Positions 33,290 through 45,307 of a stretch of 64,000 nucleotides of DNA are shown here, in pieces. The DNA is from Turnera subulata (taxonomy: Eukaryota > Streptophyta > Magnoliopsida > Malpighiales > Passifloraceae). A program made the translations under genes and the position numbers. Positions within the stretch are counted from its first letter, which is position 1. Every line of letters begins with the position of its first letter. The stretch is taken from assembly GCA_028386065.3 (NCBI GenBank), contig JAKUCV010002859.1, positions 1 through 64,000 of the forward strand. The letters run 5' to 3'. Under the pieces are notes generated by a model, which did no database searches, had not been told where the DNA came from, and worked only from the letters and a program-made list of their open reading frames with translations.

Positions 33290-33820
33290 GGGTTTTTGGT
33301 ACAGGTTGTACCCAACTTTCTAACGTTGGGTCAATCGTGTACCTACAACTTTTCTCGAGACATTTGTGTACCTGGAGTTTTAGCGGGCAGGTCAATCATG
33401 GGTCTCGGGCGGGGCATGTGCTGACGTGGTTTCTGCCCGATTTTGGGCTGCTGCCCGTGGCTCAAAACGACGTAGTATCACCACAATACGACGTCGTTTT
33501 GCGTCCATGTGTCATAAGTGGATCCCACCCACTATCCAACCCCTTCTCAAGCTTCGTACCCGGTTCTACCCCGGTTTCAGCTTCAAAACCCAACCCACTA
33601 CCCATGAAAAACAGGATTGAATTTTTTCCTTTGTCCTAATAGTTTTTTTTTAAGAACGTTCTTAATGGTTAATAATAATGATAAAGAAACTAATTCCTTA
33701 AAAATGCAATGGACGTGAACAATTTTAATAGATTAATGTTTTTTTTAACTCCAAATAAATCCTACAGTACTACTGGAATCACTTTTTTTAATTCACAATC
33801 TAGACCATATTTTTTCAAAT
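33290..33820 (+). repeat. MULE left terminal inverted repeat
   Basis: Reverse-complementary to 34905-35435 with scattered mismatches. Contains a pair of inverted AAAACGACGTAG / TACGACGTCGTTTT motifs at ~33464-33501. Confidence 0.85.
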
Positions 33821-34904
33821 TGAAGATATCGAAAAAAAAAATTCCAACACAACCATTTTCACAGAATTTTATTATTTCAATCAAAACCCCCAAAAAAAAT
33901 ATCTCCAGTTCTCCACCATCTATCCATGGCCTTTCTTGATTAAAAAATAAAGTCTGCACCACCGCCCTCTCCAGCCCATCTTCTTCATGCTGCCATGGAC
34001 AACAGCCCTCAGGCAGAGCCACCGCCACCAAATCGTCGTCTCCATCTTCTCCGTCAATGGAATCAGCGACAACAAACCCACCATGTAGATCTCGCACCTG
34101 AGACGATTCCGCCCGACGTTCCATTGGACGGAAGTGTTTGACGGGCTGGTTGGGGTTTTCTCCTTGCTGCGGTTAGAGACAACCACGGTAGACTCCTCAC
34201 ACTGTCACCGATTTGGGTGGTGGTGGTAATGTCGAGTTTGGGTCTGGTTTTGGTTTGTGGTGGTTGGTTTAATTGATGAGCAAGGTTTATGGTGACTTGA
34301 GGATTGGACTTTGTGTGTGGAAAGGTTGGAATTATGAGGTTGGAGTACTCTTGTGGCAGCGTTTTCAGGCAAAAAGGGAGGAGTTGTTGGTGGGGCTTGA
34401 GGGGTGATGTAGAAGAGGAGATGGTGAGGTTGGGGTATTTCCAGGAGGAGAGGAAGATATAGGTTTGTCGAATGACATGAGGGTAGATTAGAGGAGGGTG
34501 GTGATGGTGGTAGTAGATTGGAGGAGGATGGTGATGCCAGTGGTCGAATTCGCAGGTGGTGGTGGTGGTAACTTTTTTTCTTGTTTTATATTTTTTCAGG
34601 TTCATAAGAAAATATTACTAAAAATATTAATAGAAAGTTAAGGAGCGAATTATTAAGGAGGAAAAATAGGCTGTGATTGCTTTGATTTTAATTCCATTAA
34701 TAATTATTTTGACCGTAACAAAAATTTGGTTTTGAAAACTTTAAGGAGTAAATTAAGGAGTGAAATTAGGAGTCAAAGTAGGATCGGTTCTTATTGCAAT
34801 GTGTATCTCAATTCATTGTGATTAATAATTACAGTTTAAAATTTAATTCGAGTAGGTTTATTTCAACGTTGGACGTTAATCTGAACTGTTCTTTTTTTTT
34901 CAAT

Positions 34905-35435
34905 TTAATTTAGCATATCTAGATGTGAATTAAAAAATGTAATTCCAGACTCCAGTACTGTACGATCTATTTGGAGTTTTAAAAAAAAAACATTAATCTA
35001 TTAAAATTATTCACGTCCATTGCACTTTTAAGGAATTAGTTTTTTTATCATTATTATTAACCATTAAGACCGTTCCTAAAAAAACTATTAGGACAAAGGG
35101 AAAAATTCAATCCTGTTTTTCGGGTAGTGGGTTGGGTTTTGAAGCTGAAACCGGGATAGAACCGGGTAGGAAGCTTGGGAAGGGGTTGGATAATGGGTGG
35201 GATCCACTTATGACACATGGATGCAAAACGACGTCGTATCGTGGTGATACTACGTCGTTTTGAGCCACGGGCAGCAGCCCAAAATCGGGCAGAAACCACG
35301 TCAGCACATGCCTCGCCCGAGACCCATGATTGACCTGCCTGCTAATACTCCAGGTACATAAATGTCTCGAGAAAAGTTGTAAGTACACGATTGACCCAAC
35401 GTAAGAAAGTTGGGTGCCAATCGTACCAAAAACCC
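34905..35435 (-). repeat. MULE right terminal inverted repeat
   Basis: Partner of 33290-33820. The internal ACGACGTCGTATCG / CTACGTCGTTTTG motif is kept near 35225-35262. Confidence 0.85.
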
Positions 35436-38400
35436 ATCCACACTGCTTTTTTAGCTGCCTCAGAAGCGGCAATGTACTCTGCTTCGGTCGTTGAATCCGC
35501 AGTTGTTTCTTGTTTGAAACTTTTCAAAGAAACTGCACCTCCGCCTAACAGAAAAATGAACCCAGATTGTGACTTACAATCATCCTTATCAGATTGGAAG
35601 CTGGCATCAGTATACCCACTGACTTGTAAGTCACCTTCTCCATATACCAAGAACATATCCCTAGTTCTTCTCAAGTACTTTAGGATGTTCTTTGCAGCCA
35701 CCCAATGTTCCTCTCCATAATTGGATTGGAATCGACTTGCGGCACTAAGTGCAAATGCAACATCAGATCGAGTACATATCACAGCATACATGATGGATCC
35801 TATGGCGGAAGCATATGGTATCCTACTCATGCGTTCTCTTTCCTCTTGTGTTTTGGGACACATAGATTTAGAAAGGTGTTTTCCACGAACCATTGGGATG
35901 AATCCTTTCTTGGAAAGGTCCATGCTAAACTTCTTTAGCATCTTGTCTATGTATGTAGACTGCGAAAGACCAAGCAACTTCTTCGATCTTTCTCTATAGA
36001 TCCTAATCCCCAATATATAAATTGCTTCTCCAAGTTCTTTCATGGAGAATTGCTTCGAAAGCCAAATCTTGACAGATTGAAGAATTGAGACATCGTTGCC
36101 TATGAGTAATATGACATCTATATATAGTACAAGGAAAACGACAGCACTCCCACTGACCTTTTGATAAACACAAGGTTCATCCGGATTTTGTGAGAAACCA
36201 AACTGTTTGATTGTCTCGTCAAATTGGATATTCCAACTCCTAGAGGCTTGCTTCAACCCATAGATGGATCTTTGAAGCTTACATACTTTGTTGCTATCGT
36301 TGGATGTAAAACCTTCAGGTTGTATCATATACACCTCCTCGGTTAAGTTTCCATTAAGAAAAGCAGTCCTTACATCCATTTGCCAGATCTCATAGTCATA
36401 ATGAGCGGCAATAGCAAGTAAAATCCTAATGGATTTGAGCATGGCTACAGGCGAGAAAGTTTCATCATAATCAATTCCTTGCTTTTGACGAGAACCTTTC
36501 CCCACTAGTCGTGCTTTATAAGTAATAACATTACCATCCATGTCTGTGTTTTTCTTGAAGACCCAATTACACCCAATGGGTTTTACACCTTCAGGTGGAT
36601 CTTTCAAAGTCCAAACTTTGTTTTCATACATGGAATCCGTTTCAGATTTCATGGCTTTTAACCACAAGTCAGATTCTGAACTTTTCAGAACTTCCTCATA
36701 GCTAGTCGGCTCATCATCTTTTACAAGAGCAATATTCTTGTTCTCATCTATTAAGAGATTAAGTTTCTCAGGTGCAGAACGTACTCTTGTAGAACGCCTC
36801 AGAGCATGTGTAACATCAGGCTCAGTAATTACTACATCATAATGAGTAATGTTAACGGGATTAATCGGTTGATCTTCTCCTATTTGTGAATCTCGAATTT
36901 CTTCAAGTTCTATTTTACTCCCACTATCTTCTTTTAGAAGAAACTCTTTCTCTAAAAAGATAGCATACTTTGAAACAAACACTTTTAGTTCCAAAAGATT
37001 GTAGAAATAATATCCTATAGTTTCTTTAGGATATCCCACAAATAGACACTTATCGGACTTGGGTTCTAACTTTTCCCATACTACTTTCTTCATATATGCA
37101 TAGCATCCCCATACTCGTTTGTGAGAAAGTATTGGTTTCTTATTTGTCCACATCTCATATGGAGTCTTATCCACCGATTTAGATGGAACTCTATTCAAAG
37201 TGTAAATAGCAGTTTCTATTGCAAAGCCCCAAAATGACTTAGGTAAATCTGCAAAGCTCATCATGGATCGAACCATGTCCAACAAGGTTCTATTCCTCCG
37301 TTCTGACACACCATTATGTTGTCGTGTAAAAGGAGGTATCCACTGAGAAATTATGTCATTATCTCTGAGATAAGTTTGAAATTCTTGACTTAAATATTCA
37401 CCTCTTCGATTGGATCGAAGTATTTTAATACTTTTGCCAAGTTCCTTCTCCACTTCATTCTTGAATTCTTTGAACTTTTCAAAGGCCTCAGATTTATACT
37501 TCATCAAGTACACATAACCATATCGAGAATAATCATCGATAAAGGTAATGAAATAGAAATGTCCTTCTCTAGCATGTGTTGACATCGGTCCACATACATC
37601 TGAATGTATTAGTTCCAATATATCACATGCTCTAGCACCTTTACCACTAAAAGGTAATTTTGTCATTTTTCCAGATAAGCATGATTCGCATGTATCATAT
37701 GATTCATAATCAAATGATCCTAAGTTACCAGACTTGTGCAACTTAATCATGCGATTCTCACCAATATGGCCAAGACGACAATGCCATAAATAAGAGGATT
37801 TCAAACTTTTTTTCTTTGCTCTCTTATTATCAATGTTGAAACTTTCTTTATCATAATCAAGAATATAAATTCCATTCATATTTGTGCCAGAACAATAAAA
37901 CATATTATTCTTGAATAAAGAACAACCATTGTCTTTACTAATGGAATCTTTGAAATCTTGTTCAACAAGACAAGAAATCGAAATAATATTCTTTGATAAA
38001 GAAGGAACATAATAACAATTATTAAGTTCTAATACTAATCCAGAAGGCAAATATATTGAATATGTCCCTACAGCTAAGGCAACAACTCTTGCTCCATTTG
38101 TAACTCGTAGGTCCACTTCTCCTTTATTCAGCTTCCTACTGCTCTTTAGATTCTGTAAATCAGAACATAAATGAGAACCACATCCAGTATCTAATACCCA
38201 ATAATGGTTAAAAGCAGTACAATGAGTATATATTTCAATCATATTGATACCTGAAGTAGAAACTCCTTTCGACTTCTTGGATTTGAGAGAGTTTAAGTAG
38301 ACTTTGCAGTTTCTCTTCCAATGTCTATCCTTTCCATAATGGAAGCAAGTCCCTTTGGGCTTAGTCTCTTTGGCAACAATCTTGTCTTTCTTCTTGATAC

Positions 38401-38764
38401 CGCCTTTTGCCTTGATGGTTTTATTCTTCGTAGTCTTTCCTTTCTTATCTATGGAAGACTCAATAACCATCACCGCAATTTGATCCTTCTTAAGGGTCGC
38501 TTCAGCAGTGTTAAGCATTTTAATCATTTCAAGAATTGTGGTGGTAATCCCATTCATTTGATGATTAAGCACAAATTGTGCAAAAGAATCAGGTAGAGTT
38601 TGTAGAATTAAGTCTACTCTTAACTCTATGTCCATTTCAAAACCCAAAGTGGCAAGCCATTGAATATAACCATGCATCATAAGTGCATGTGGCCTAACAA
38701 AGGAACCTTCAGCCATCTTAGAACGAAACAATAGTTTCGAAATATCATAGCGTCCAATACGAGT
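35436..38764 (-). pseudogene. Copia-2 gag (C-terminal part) and pol
   Basis: One frame is open from 38731 to the MULE border, ~1100 aa. In order: end of Gag; knuckle CFHYGKDRHWKRNC (second Cys is Tyr here, Cys in the other copies); protease (WVLDTGCGSHLCSD); GAG-pre-integrase (LWHCRLGHIGENRM); integrase core (LIHSDVCGPMSTHAREGHFY, RSNRRGEYLSQEFQ, NGVSERRNRTLLDM); RT (WTLKDPPEGVKPIG, QMDVRTAFLNGNLTEEVYMI, YGLKQASRSWN, LYIDVILLIGND); start of RNase H (TTEAEYIAASEAAKKA). The RT active site reads YIDV where the family has Y-[VI]-D-D. A stop separates it from the gag N-terminus at ~38764, and the MULE cuts RNase H. It is of the TNT1-like copia polyprotein type. Confidence 0.9.
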
Positions 38765-39139
38765 TTATTTCTGAAACAACTTTTTAAGATGGATGATTAT
38801 CGCATAAGCATTCATTTCCTCATGTTGCTTTTGGAGTTCTGAAGACATAGAGGCAAGCATAATGCATGTTGCCTTGTCACTATCTTCAGAATGCTTCAAA
38901 AAAGCCATTTGTTCCACTGCGGGAACATCATCTTCAGGCATAGAGGGTACTGGATCATCCAACACATAGGCAATTTTCTCGGATCTCAAAACAATTTTAA
39001 GATTCCTAAACCAGTCAGTGAAGTTTGACCCAATCAACTTGTTAGCAACAAGTATGCTACGCAGGTTCAATTCAGCGTTGGACATTTTCAACAACCTAAA
39101 TGTGAAGTATAAAAAGAAAATTAGAGTATGATCATGCAA
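38765..39139 (-). pseudogene. Copia-2 Gag N-terminal part
   Basis: 124 aa, likely starting at MSNAELNLRSILVANKL (preceded by an in-frame upstream Met). Continues LIGSNFTDWFRNLKIVLRSE, YVLDDPVP. Ends at a TAA where the copy at 42.3 kb has CAA (Gln), so a single C-to-T change split the polyprotein. Confidence 0.85.
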
Positions 39140-40827
39140 AAAGAATGCAAATAATATGGTCTTAAATTATTGTATTTTACTCCCACTATTTTATTGCGAA
39201 CTAATAGCCCTTACTATTAATACGGGAAAAAAAGCGCATAGTTTTCCTAGAGGATCAATATCCATATTAACTAAAATTAAACCTTGGGTTTACCCAACAA
39301 GCCAATTTTAGTTTTAATGGTAGGTATCTCATACCAATTATATCTTATGTAACTATTGAATTCATTGGGTTATCAACTCTTGATAACATACATATCTCAT
39401 ATGTATACCCCAATCTTGCCTCTAGTTAATTAGCCTTGGGTTTACCCAACAAGCTACAAAAAACTAGTTAAGACAAACCCATTAATATAGTTTTTAACAT
39501 GTCCAATGTAGTATTAGGCTTGGGTTTACCCAACAACCCAAAACTAAAGCGACGGAAGGCTTATTCGTCTCAATATCTTCATTAAGGGATTTCTTATTTT
39601 TAAAGTCTCATCATACATGGTTGGCATACTTTGGACAGGCATCATCATACATATTCAATAAATAATGTGACCTAGATATGAACTTGTCCTATATGCATGA
39701 TTTTACAACCCAGAGAAATCAAATAAATCCTATCTACTTGATCACCATCTTTGGACATGTCTTGGCATCATCTCCATGGCCTCCATTGATTATCTTCTCT
39801 AATCTATCATATGTAATCTAATTACATAATATTTAAAAGAAGCCTCGAGTTACATTTGAGGTGAATTACAATGAGAGAGAATTTTATAGAGAGGCAGGAC
39901 ACGCAGGTCCTATTTACCAAAAATAATAAAATTATGCATATGTACAATTACATTGTATACTAAGTCCATGTCTAGTTCACCATGCCAAAAAACATACACC
40001 CTTAAAAGCATTCATCTAATGCAAAAAAATAATTTATACGTTTAAAATAATTCGGCACAAATAATTTTCAACTCCTGAAAATTTACACATGATTATTATT
40101 TTTTTAATCAATCTTACTGAATAATATATATATATATATGATAACTATTATCATATATTTTGCATATTAATCTAATTAATATATACACATGTAATATAGT
40201 TAATCATATTAACCTATACTAGAAGAAAGCATGTTTGTCGTTTCATTTAAAAAAAAATAGATATACTTAATAAGTTGACAGAAGCATGTTACATCCTCTA
40301 AAAACAGCATTAGGTAATTTAAACTGTTGAAAAACCAAACCAGTTATTTAAGTGTTATGCTTAACCATACCCAAACTGAGGAAAAATTATATATATGCCT
40401 CTTGTATTTCTTTTTGAAACAGTAGAAACGACAAGCAAAAAAAAAAAATGTAATGAGTGTAGTGGTTTAAGTACATGTCATATATGTATTGTTATTATTA
40501 CACTTACATCAATCACATACCCTTATCACATAAGGAAAACTACTGCCAAATTCAAAATCTTTTTTTTTAATAGTAAAAAAAAACGACAATAAAATTTAAA
40601 ACAAATGTAATTTGTTTCTAAAATCTTTTGCCGTTTTTGAATCGATGGCGATATGGAGGAACTTAAACAAATCAAATTTGTTTCTCCCCATTATCGATTA
40701 CATAACCATGGTCCATAGTATAAGGAAATCAATTTATTATATCTCATATAATCAAACGATTCCTGTCAAAAAATTTTTAAACATATAATTGTGTTCAATT
40801 AATTGGTAACTTAGGCTCCGCTACCAC
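39140..40827 (-). other. Copia-2 leader, non-coding, with repeated palindromes
   Basis: ~1.7 kb between PBS and gag with no ORF. TTGGGTTTACCCAA occurs three times (39284, 39436, 39520). AT-rich, with an AT run at ~40118-40140. The same leader is in the second copy at 42687-44347. Confidence 0.7.
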
Positions 40828-41361
40828 TGATGCAATCAAAGGGAGAAAACAATCTAATTGCGCAGCGGAATATATACCGATTGATTCCATAGCATCAATG
40901 GAACATATATTAGAGAGGGTATTCAGTACTTACACGAATACCAAAATCGCAGCAAATCAGAAAAGAACTCTTCTAATCACTCGTCACTTGGTTGTTGCAA
41001 ACCACAGTGATCCTCTTTTGAGTATCACCTCCACAAGTAATCCACACAAGGCAGGAGCGAAGAACTCTTCACAAGAGAATTACAATTGCCAAAAACCCTA
41101 GAGATCTAGTTAGGAATTTTGGCTATAGGAGGAGAAGGAGGCTAGAGAATTATTCTCTATGTTGGGTGTTATGTATGTGCATCAATACTATAAGATATAT
41201 ATTTATATGCACTAGTCTATTATATTATAAGAAACCCTAATGGACTACTTAAATAATTAATTGGACCAAAGCCCAAATAATTATTTAACATATACATGGA
41301 CTATTATATAAAGTCCATATATTATTATTATTTCGATTCAATATTGGATCAAAATCCAACA
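40828..41361 (-). repeat. Copia-2 5' LTR (534 bp)
   Basis: TGATGCAATC ... ATCCAACA on the plus strand. The minus strand ends TTGCATCA, directly followed by the PBS GTGGTAGCGGAGCC. Confidence 0.9.
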
Positions 41362-41366
41362 ATATT

Positions 41367-41766
41367 ATCATCAAAGAACGAGTTGTAGTTTTGCTTAAAG
41401 AAATACGACATCTTATTGATGATGAGTTCACAGCAATCCTCCAACAACTTATATACTGTCAAAAGGTTTCCATGTTTGAACAGATGGTCCGTCTGGAGAT
41501 AACAAAAAAACAAAATTAATTACCAACGGATCGACAAGAAGAAATTATTAATTATGAAGAATATATATATATAGTCCTAGCAAGAAACAAAATGAAGAAA
41601 ACATTAATTAATTTGTATATATTTTGTATACATACCACATTGTCAAAATCAATCTCATTATAGCCAATATGAATGTACTCGGCCACAGAAACTCCAATAT
41701 AGCTCCAAAACTTTTATTCTTCAAGATTTTTAACCTTCTCATGAATTTTCTTCACCATCTTTCTGC
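41367..41766 (-). pseudogene. IST1-like upstream exons (first copy)
   Basis: Exon 41766-41636 (RKMVKKIHEKVKNLEE, stop, KFWSYIGVSVAEYIHIGYNE) and exon 41492-~41375 (TDHLFKHGNLLTVYKLLEDC, LIINKMSYFFKQNYN). The intron is canonical (GTG|GTATGTATAC ... TATCTCCAG|ACGGAC). They fit the N-terminal half of the IST1 domain and precede the 30192-31121 exons in gene order, with Copia-2 between. An in-frame TAA in the first exon suggests loss of function, unless that exon is spliced differently. Confidence 0.6.
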
Positions 41767-42686
41767 TGCAACCCAAAAAGATAAACAATATTGATATCTG
41801 AAGTAGAAACTCCTTTCGACTTCTTGGATTTGAGAGAGTTTAAGTAGACTTTGCAGTTTCTCTTCCAATGTCTATCCTTTCCACAATGGAAGCAAGTCCC
41901 TTTGGGCTTAGTCTCTTTGGCAACAATCTTGCCTTTCTTCTTGATACCCCCTTTTGCCTTGATGGTTTTATTCTTCTTAGTCTTTCCTTTGTTATCTTTG
42001 GAAGACTCAATAACCATCACCGCAATTTGATCCTTCTTAAGGGTCGCTTCAGCAATGTTAAGCATTTTAATCAATTCAAGAATTGTGGTGGTAATCCCAT
42101 TCATTTGATGATTAAGCACAAATTGTGCAAAAGAATCAGGTAGAGTTTGTAGAATTAAGTCTACTCTTGACTCTTTGTCCATCTCAAAACCCAAAGTGGC
42201 AAGTCATTGAATATAACCATGCATCATAAGTGCATGTGGCCCAACAGAGGAACCTTCAGCCATCTTAGAACGAAACAATAGTTTCGAAATATCATAGCGT
42301 CCAATACGAGTTTGTTTCTGAAACAACTCTTTAAGACGGATGATTATCGCATAAGCATCCATTTCCTTATGTTGCTTTTGGAGCTCTGAAGACATAGAGG
42401 CAAGCATAATGCATGTTGCCTTCTCACTATCTTCAGAATGCTTCAAATAAGCCATTTGTTCCACTGCGGGAACATCATCTTCAAGCATAGAGGGTACTGG
42501 ATCATCCAACACATAGGCAATTTTCTCAGATCTCAAAACAATTTTAAGATTCCTAAACCAGTCAGTGAAGTTTGACCCAATCAACTTGTTAGCAACAAGT
42601 ATGCTACGCAGGTTCAATTCAGCGTTGGACATTTTCAACGACCTAAACGTGAAGTATAAAAAGAAAATTAGAGTATGATCATGCAA
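41739..42686 (-). pseudogene. Copia-2 Gag in copy 2, fused to IST1-like sequence
   Basis: Two open frames, 42686-42204 and 42194-41739, separated by one stop (TGA for the TGG of copy 1). This copy keeps the Gln that is a stop in copy 1 and has the intact knuckle CFHCGKDRHWKRNC. The frame runs past the duplication joint into IST1-like sequence (VYLFGLQQKDGEENS), creating a short chimeric end. Confidence 0.8.
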
Positions 42687-43628
42687 AAAGAATGCAATTA
42701 ATAAGGTCTTAAATTATTGCATTTTACTCCCACTATTTTATTGCGAACTAATAGCCCTTACTACTAATACGGGAAAACAAGCGCATAGTTTTCCTAGTGG
42801 ATCAATATCCATATTGACTAAAATTAAACCTTGGGTTTACCCAACAAGCCAATTTAAGTTTTAATGATAGGTATCTCATACCAATTACATCATATGTAAC
42901 AATTGAATTCATTGGGTTATCAACTCTTGATAACATACATATCTCATATGTATACCCCAATCTTGCCTCTAGTTAATTAGCCTTGGGTTTACCCAACAAG
43001 CTACAAAAAACTAGTTAAGACAAACCCATTAATATAGTTTTTAACATGTCCAATGTAGTATTAGGCTTGGGTTTACCCAACAACCCAAAACTAAAGCGAA
43101 CTCTGGTTATCCCCATACTAACGGAAGGCTTATTCGTCTTAATATCTTCATTAAGGGATTTCTTATTTTTAAAGTCTCATCATACATGGTTGGCATACTT
43201 TGGACATGCATCATCATACATATTTAATAAATAATGTGACCTAGATATGAACTTGTCCTATATGCATGATTTTACAACCCAGAGAAATCAAATAAATCCT
43301 ATCTACTTGATCACCATCTTTGGACATGTCTTGGCATCATCTCCATGGCCTCCATTGATTATCTTCTCTAATCTATCATATGTAATCTAATTACATAATA
43401 TTTAAAAGAAGCCTCGAGTTACATTTGAAAAATAATAAAATTATGCATATGTACAATTACATTGTATACTAAGTCCATATCTAGTTCACCATGCCAAAAA
43501 ACATACACCCTTAAAAGCATTCATCTAATGCAAAAAAATAATTTATACGTTTAAAATAATTCGGCACAAATAATTTTCAACTCCTGAAAATTTACACATG
43601 ATTATTACTATTTTAATCAATCTTATTA

Positions 43629-43663
<35 letters not shown>

Positions 43664-44881
43664 AACTATTATCATATATTTTGCATATTAATCTAATTAA
43701 TATATACACATGTAATATAGTTAATCATATTAACCTATACTAGAAGAAAGCATGTTTGTCGTTTCATTTAAAAAAAATAGATATACTTAATAAGTTGACA
43801 GAAGCATGTTACATCCTCTAAAAACAGCATTAGGTAATTTAACCTGTTGAAAAACCAAACCAGTTATTTAATTGTTATGCTTAACCATACCCAAACTGAG
43901 GAAAAATTATATATATGCCTCTTGTATATCTTTTTGAAACAGTAGAAACGACAAGCATAAAAAAAAAAAAAACGTAATGAGTGTAATGGTTTAACTACAT
44001 ATCATATATGTATTGTTATTATTACACTTACAATCACATACCCTTATCACATAAGGAAAACTACTGCCAGATTCAAAATCTTTTTTTTAATAGTAAAAAA
44101 AATCGACAATAAAATTTAAAACAAATCTAATTTGTTTCTAAAATTTTTTGCCGTTTTTGAATCGATGGCGATATGGAGGAACTTAAACAAATCAAATTTG
44201 TTTCTCCCCATTATCGATTACATAACCATGGTCCATAGTATAAGGAAATCAATTTATTATATCTCATATAATCAAACGATTCTTGTTGAAAAATTTTTAA
44301 ACATATAATTGTGTTCAATTAATTGGTAACTTAGGCTCCGCTACCACTGATGCAATCAAAGGGAGTAAACAATCTAATTGCGCAGCGGAATATATACCGA
44401 TTGATTCCATAGCATCAATAGAACATACATTAGAGAGGGTATTCAGTACTTACACGAATACCAAAATCGCAGCAAAACAGAAAAGAACTCTTCTAATCAC
44501 TCGTCACTTGGTTGTTGCAAACCACAGTGATCCTCTCTTGAGTATCACCTCCACAAGTAATCCACACAAGGCAGGAGCGAAGAACTCTTCACAAGAGAAT
44601 TACAATTGCCAAAAACCCTAGAGATCTAGTTAGGGATTTTGGCTGTAGGAGGAGAAGGAGGCTAGAGAATTATTCTCTATGTTGGGTGTTATGTATGTGC
44701 ATCAATACTATAAGATATATATTTATATGCACTAGTCTATTATATTATAAGAAACCCTAATGGACTACTTAAATAATTAATTGGACCAAAGCCCAAATAA
44801 TTACTTAACATATACATGGACTATTATATAAAGTCCATATATTATTATTATTTTGATTTAATATTGGATCAAAATCCAACA
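41791..44881 (-). mobile_element. Copia-2 partial copy 2 (gag to 5' LTR)
   Basis: Carries LTR 44348-44881, leader 42687-44347 and gag. It has no protease or pol: gag runs directly into IST1-like intron sequence at ~41790. This is a duplicated fragment and not an independent insertion. Confidence 0.85.
44348..44881 (-). repeat. Copia-2 LTR, copy 2
   Basis: 534 bp, nearly identical to 40828-41361. An (AT)n run lies ~700 bp away in the leader, at 43628-43660. Confidence 0.9.
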
Positions 44882-44886
44882 ATATT

Positions 44887-45283
44887 ATCATCAAAGGACG
44901 AGTTGTAGTTTTGCTTGAAGAAATACGACATCTTATTGATGATGAGTTCACAGCAATCCTCAAACAACTTATATACTGTCAAAAGGTTTCCATGTTTGAA
45001 CAGATGGTCCGTCTGGAGATAACAAAAAAAAGATTAATTACCAACGGATCGACAAGAAAAAATTATTAATTATGAAGAATATATATATATAGTCCTAGCA
45101 AGAAACAAAATGAAGAAAACATTAATTAATTTGTATATATTTTGTATACGTACCACATTGTCAAAATCAATCTCATTATAGCCAATATGAATGTACTCGG
45201 CCACAGAAACTCCAATATAGCTCCAAAACTTTTATTCTTCAAAATTTTTAACCTTCTCATGAATTTTCTTCACCATCTTTCTG
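44887..45283 (-). pseudogene. IST1-like upstream exons (second copy)
   Basis: Exons 45283-45154 and 45012-~44895 repeat 41367-41766 with few changes, including the same in-frame TAA. They follow the second LTR exactly as in the first unit. Confidence 0.6.
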
Positions 45284-45307
45284 CTGCAACCCAAAAAGAT
45301 AAACAAT

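Larger units (their letters stand above)
33290..35435. mobile_element. Mutator-like element (MULE), non-autonomous, long inverted repeats
   Basis: Terminal inverted repeats of about 530 bp (33290-33820 and 34905-35435) begin GGGTTTTTGGTAC and end GTACCAAAAACCC. Flanking 10 bp duplication ATCCACACTG (33280-33289 and 35436-35445) fits Mutator superfamily insertion (8-11 bp). The interior (33821-34904) codes for no transposase. On the plus strand from ~33982 it has a Pro-rich coding-like stretch, so captured host sequence (Pack-MULE) is possible but unproven. It disrupts Copia-2 RNase H. Confidence 0.85.
31220..41361 (-). mobile_element. Copia-2 LTR retrotransposon, 10.1 kb, with MULE insertion
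   Basis: Two 534 bp LTRs (31220-31753 and 40828-41361), PBS GTGGTAGCGGAGCC on the minus strand at ~40814-40827, a ~1.7 kb leader (39140-40827), gag-pol (39139-32900), a ~1.1 kb 3' non-coding stretch and PPT AAGGAGGGAGA next to the left LTR. TSD is ATATT. It sits in an intron, or at an exon edge, of the IST1-like gene in the same transcriptional direction. Without the MULE it is ~8 kb, long for Copia because of the leader. Confidence 0.9.

Noticed and set aside
34063..34605. 180-codon minus-strand frame inside the MULE
   Set aside because: His/Pro/Thr-rich composition from GGT/GTG repeats, no recognised domain and no transposase motif. Left as part of the MULE interior.
38321..38596. Plus-strand 91-codon frame conserved at 41868 and 45386
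   Set aside because: Antisense of Copia-2 gag. Conserved because the gag segment is duplicated.
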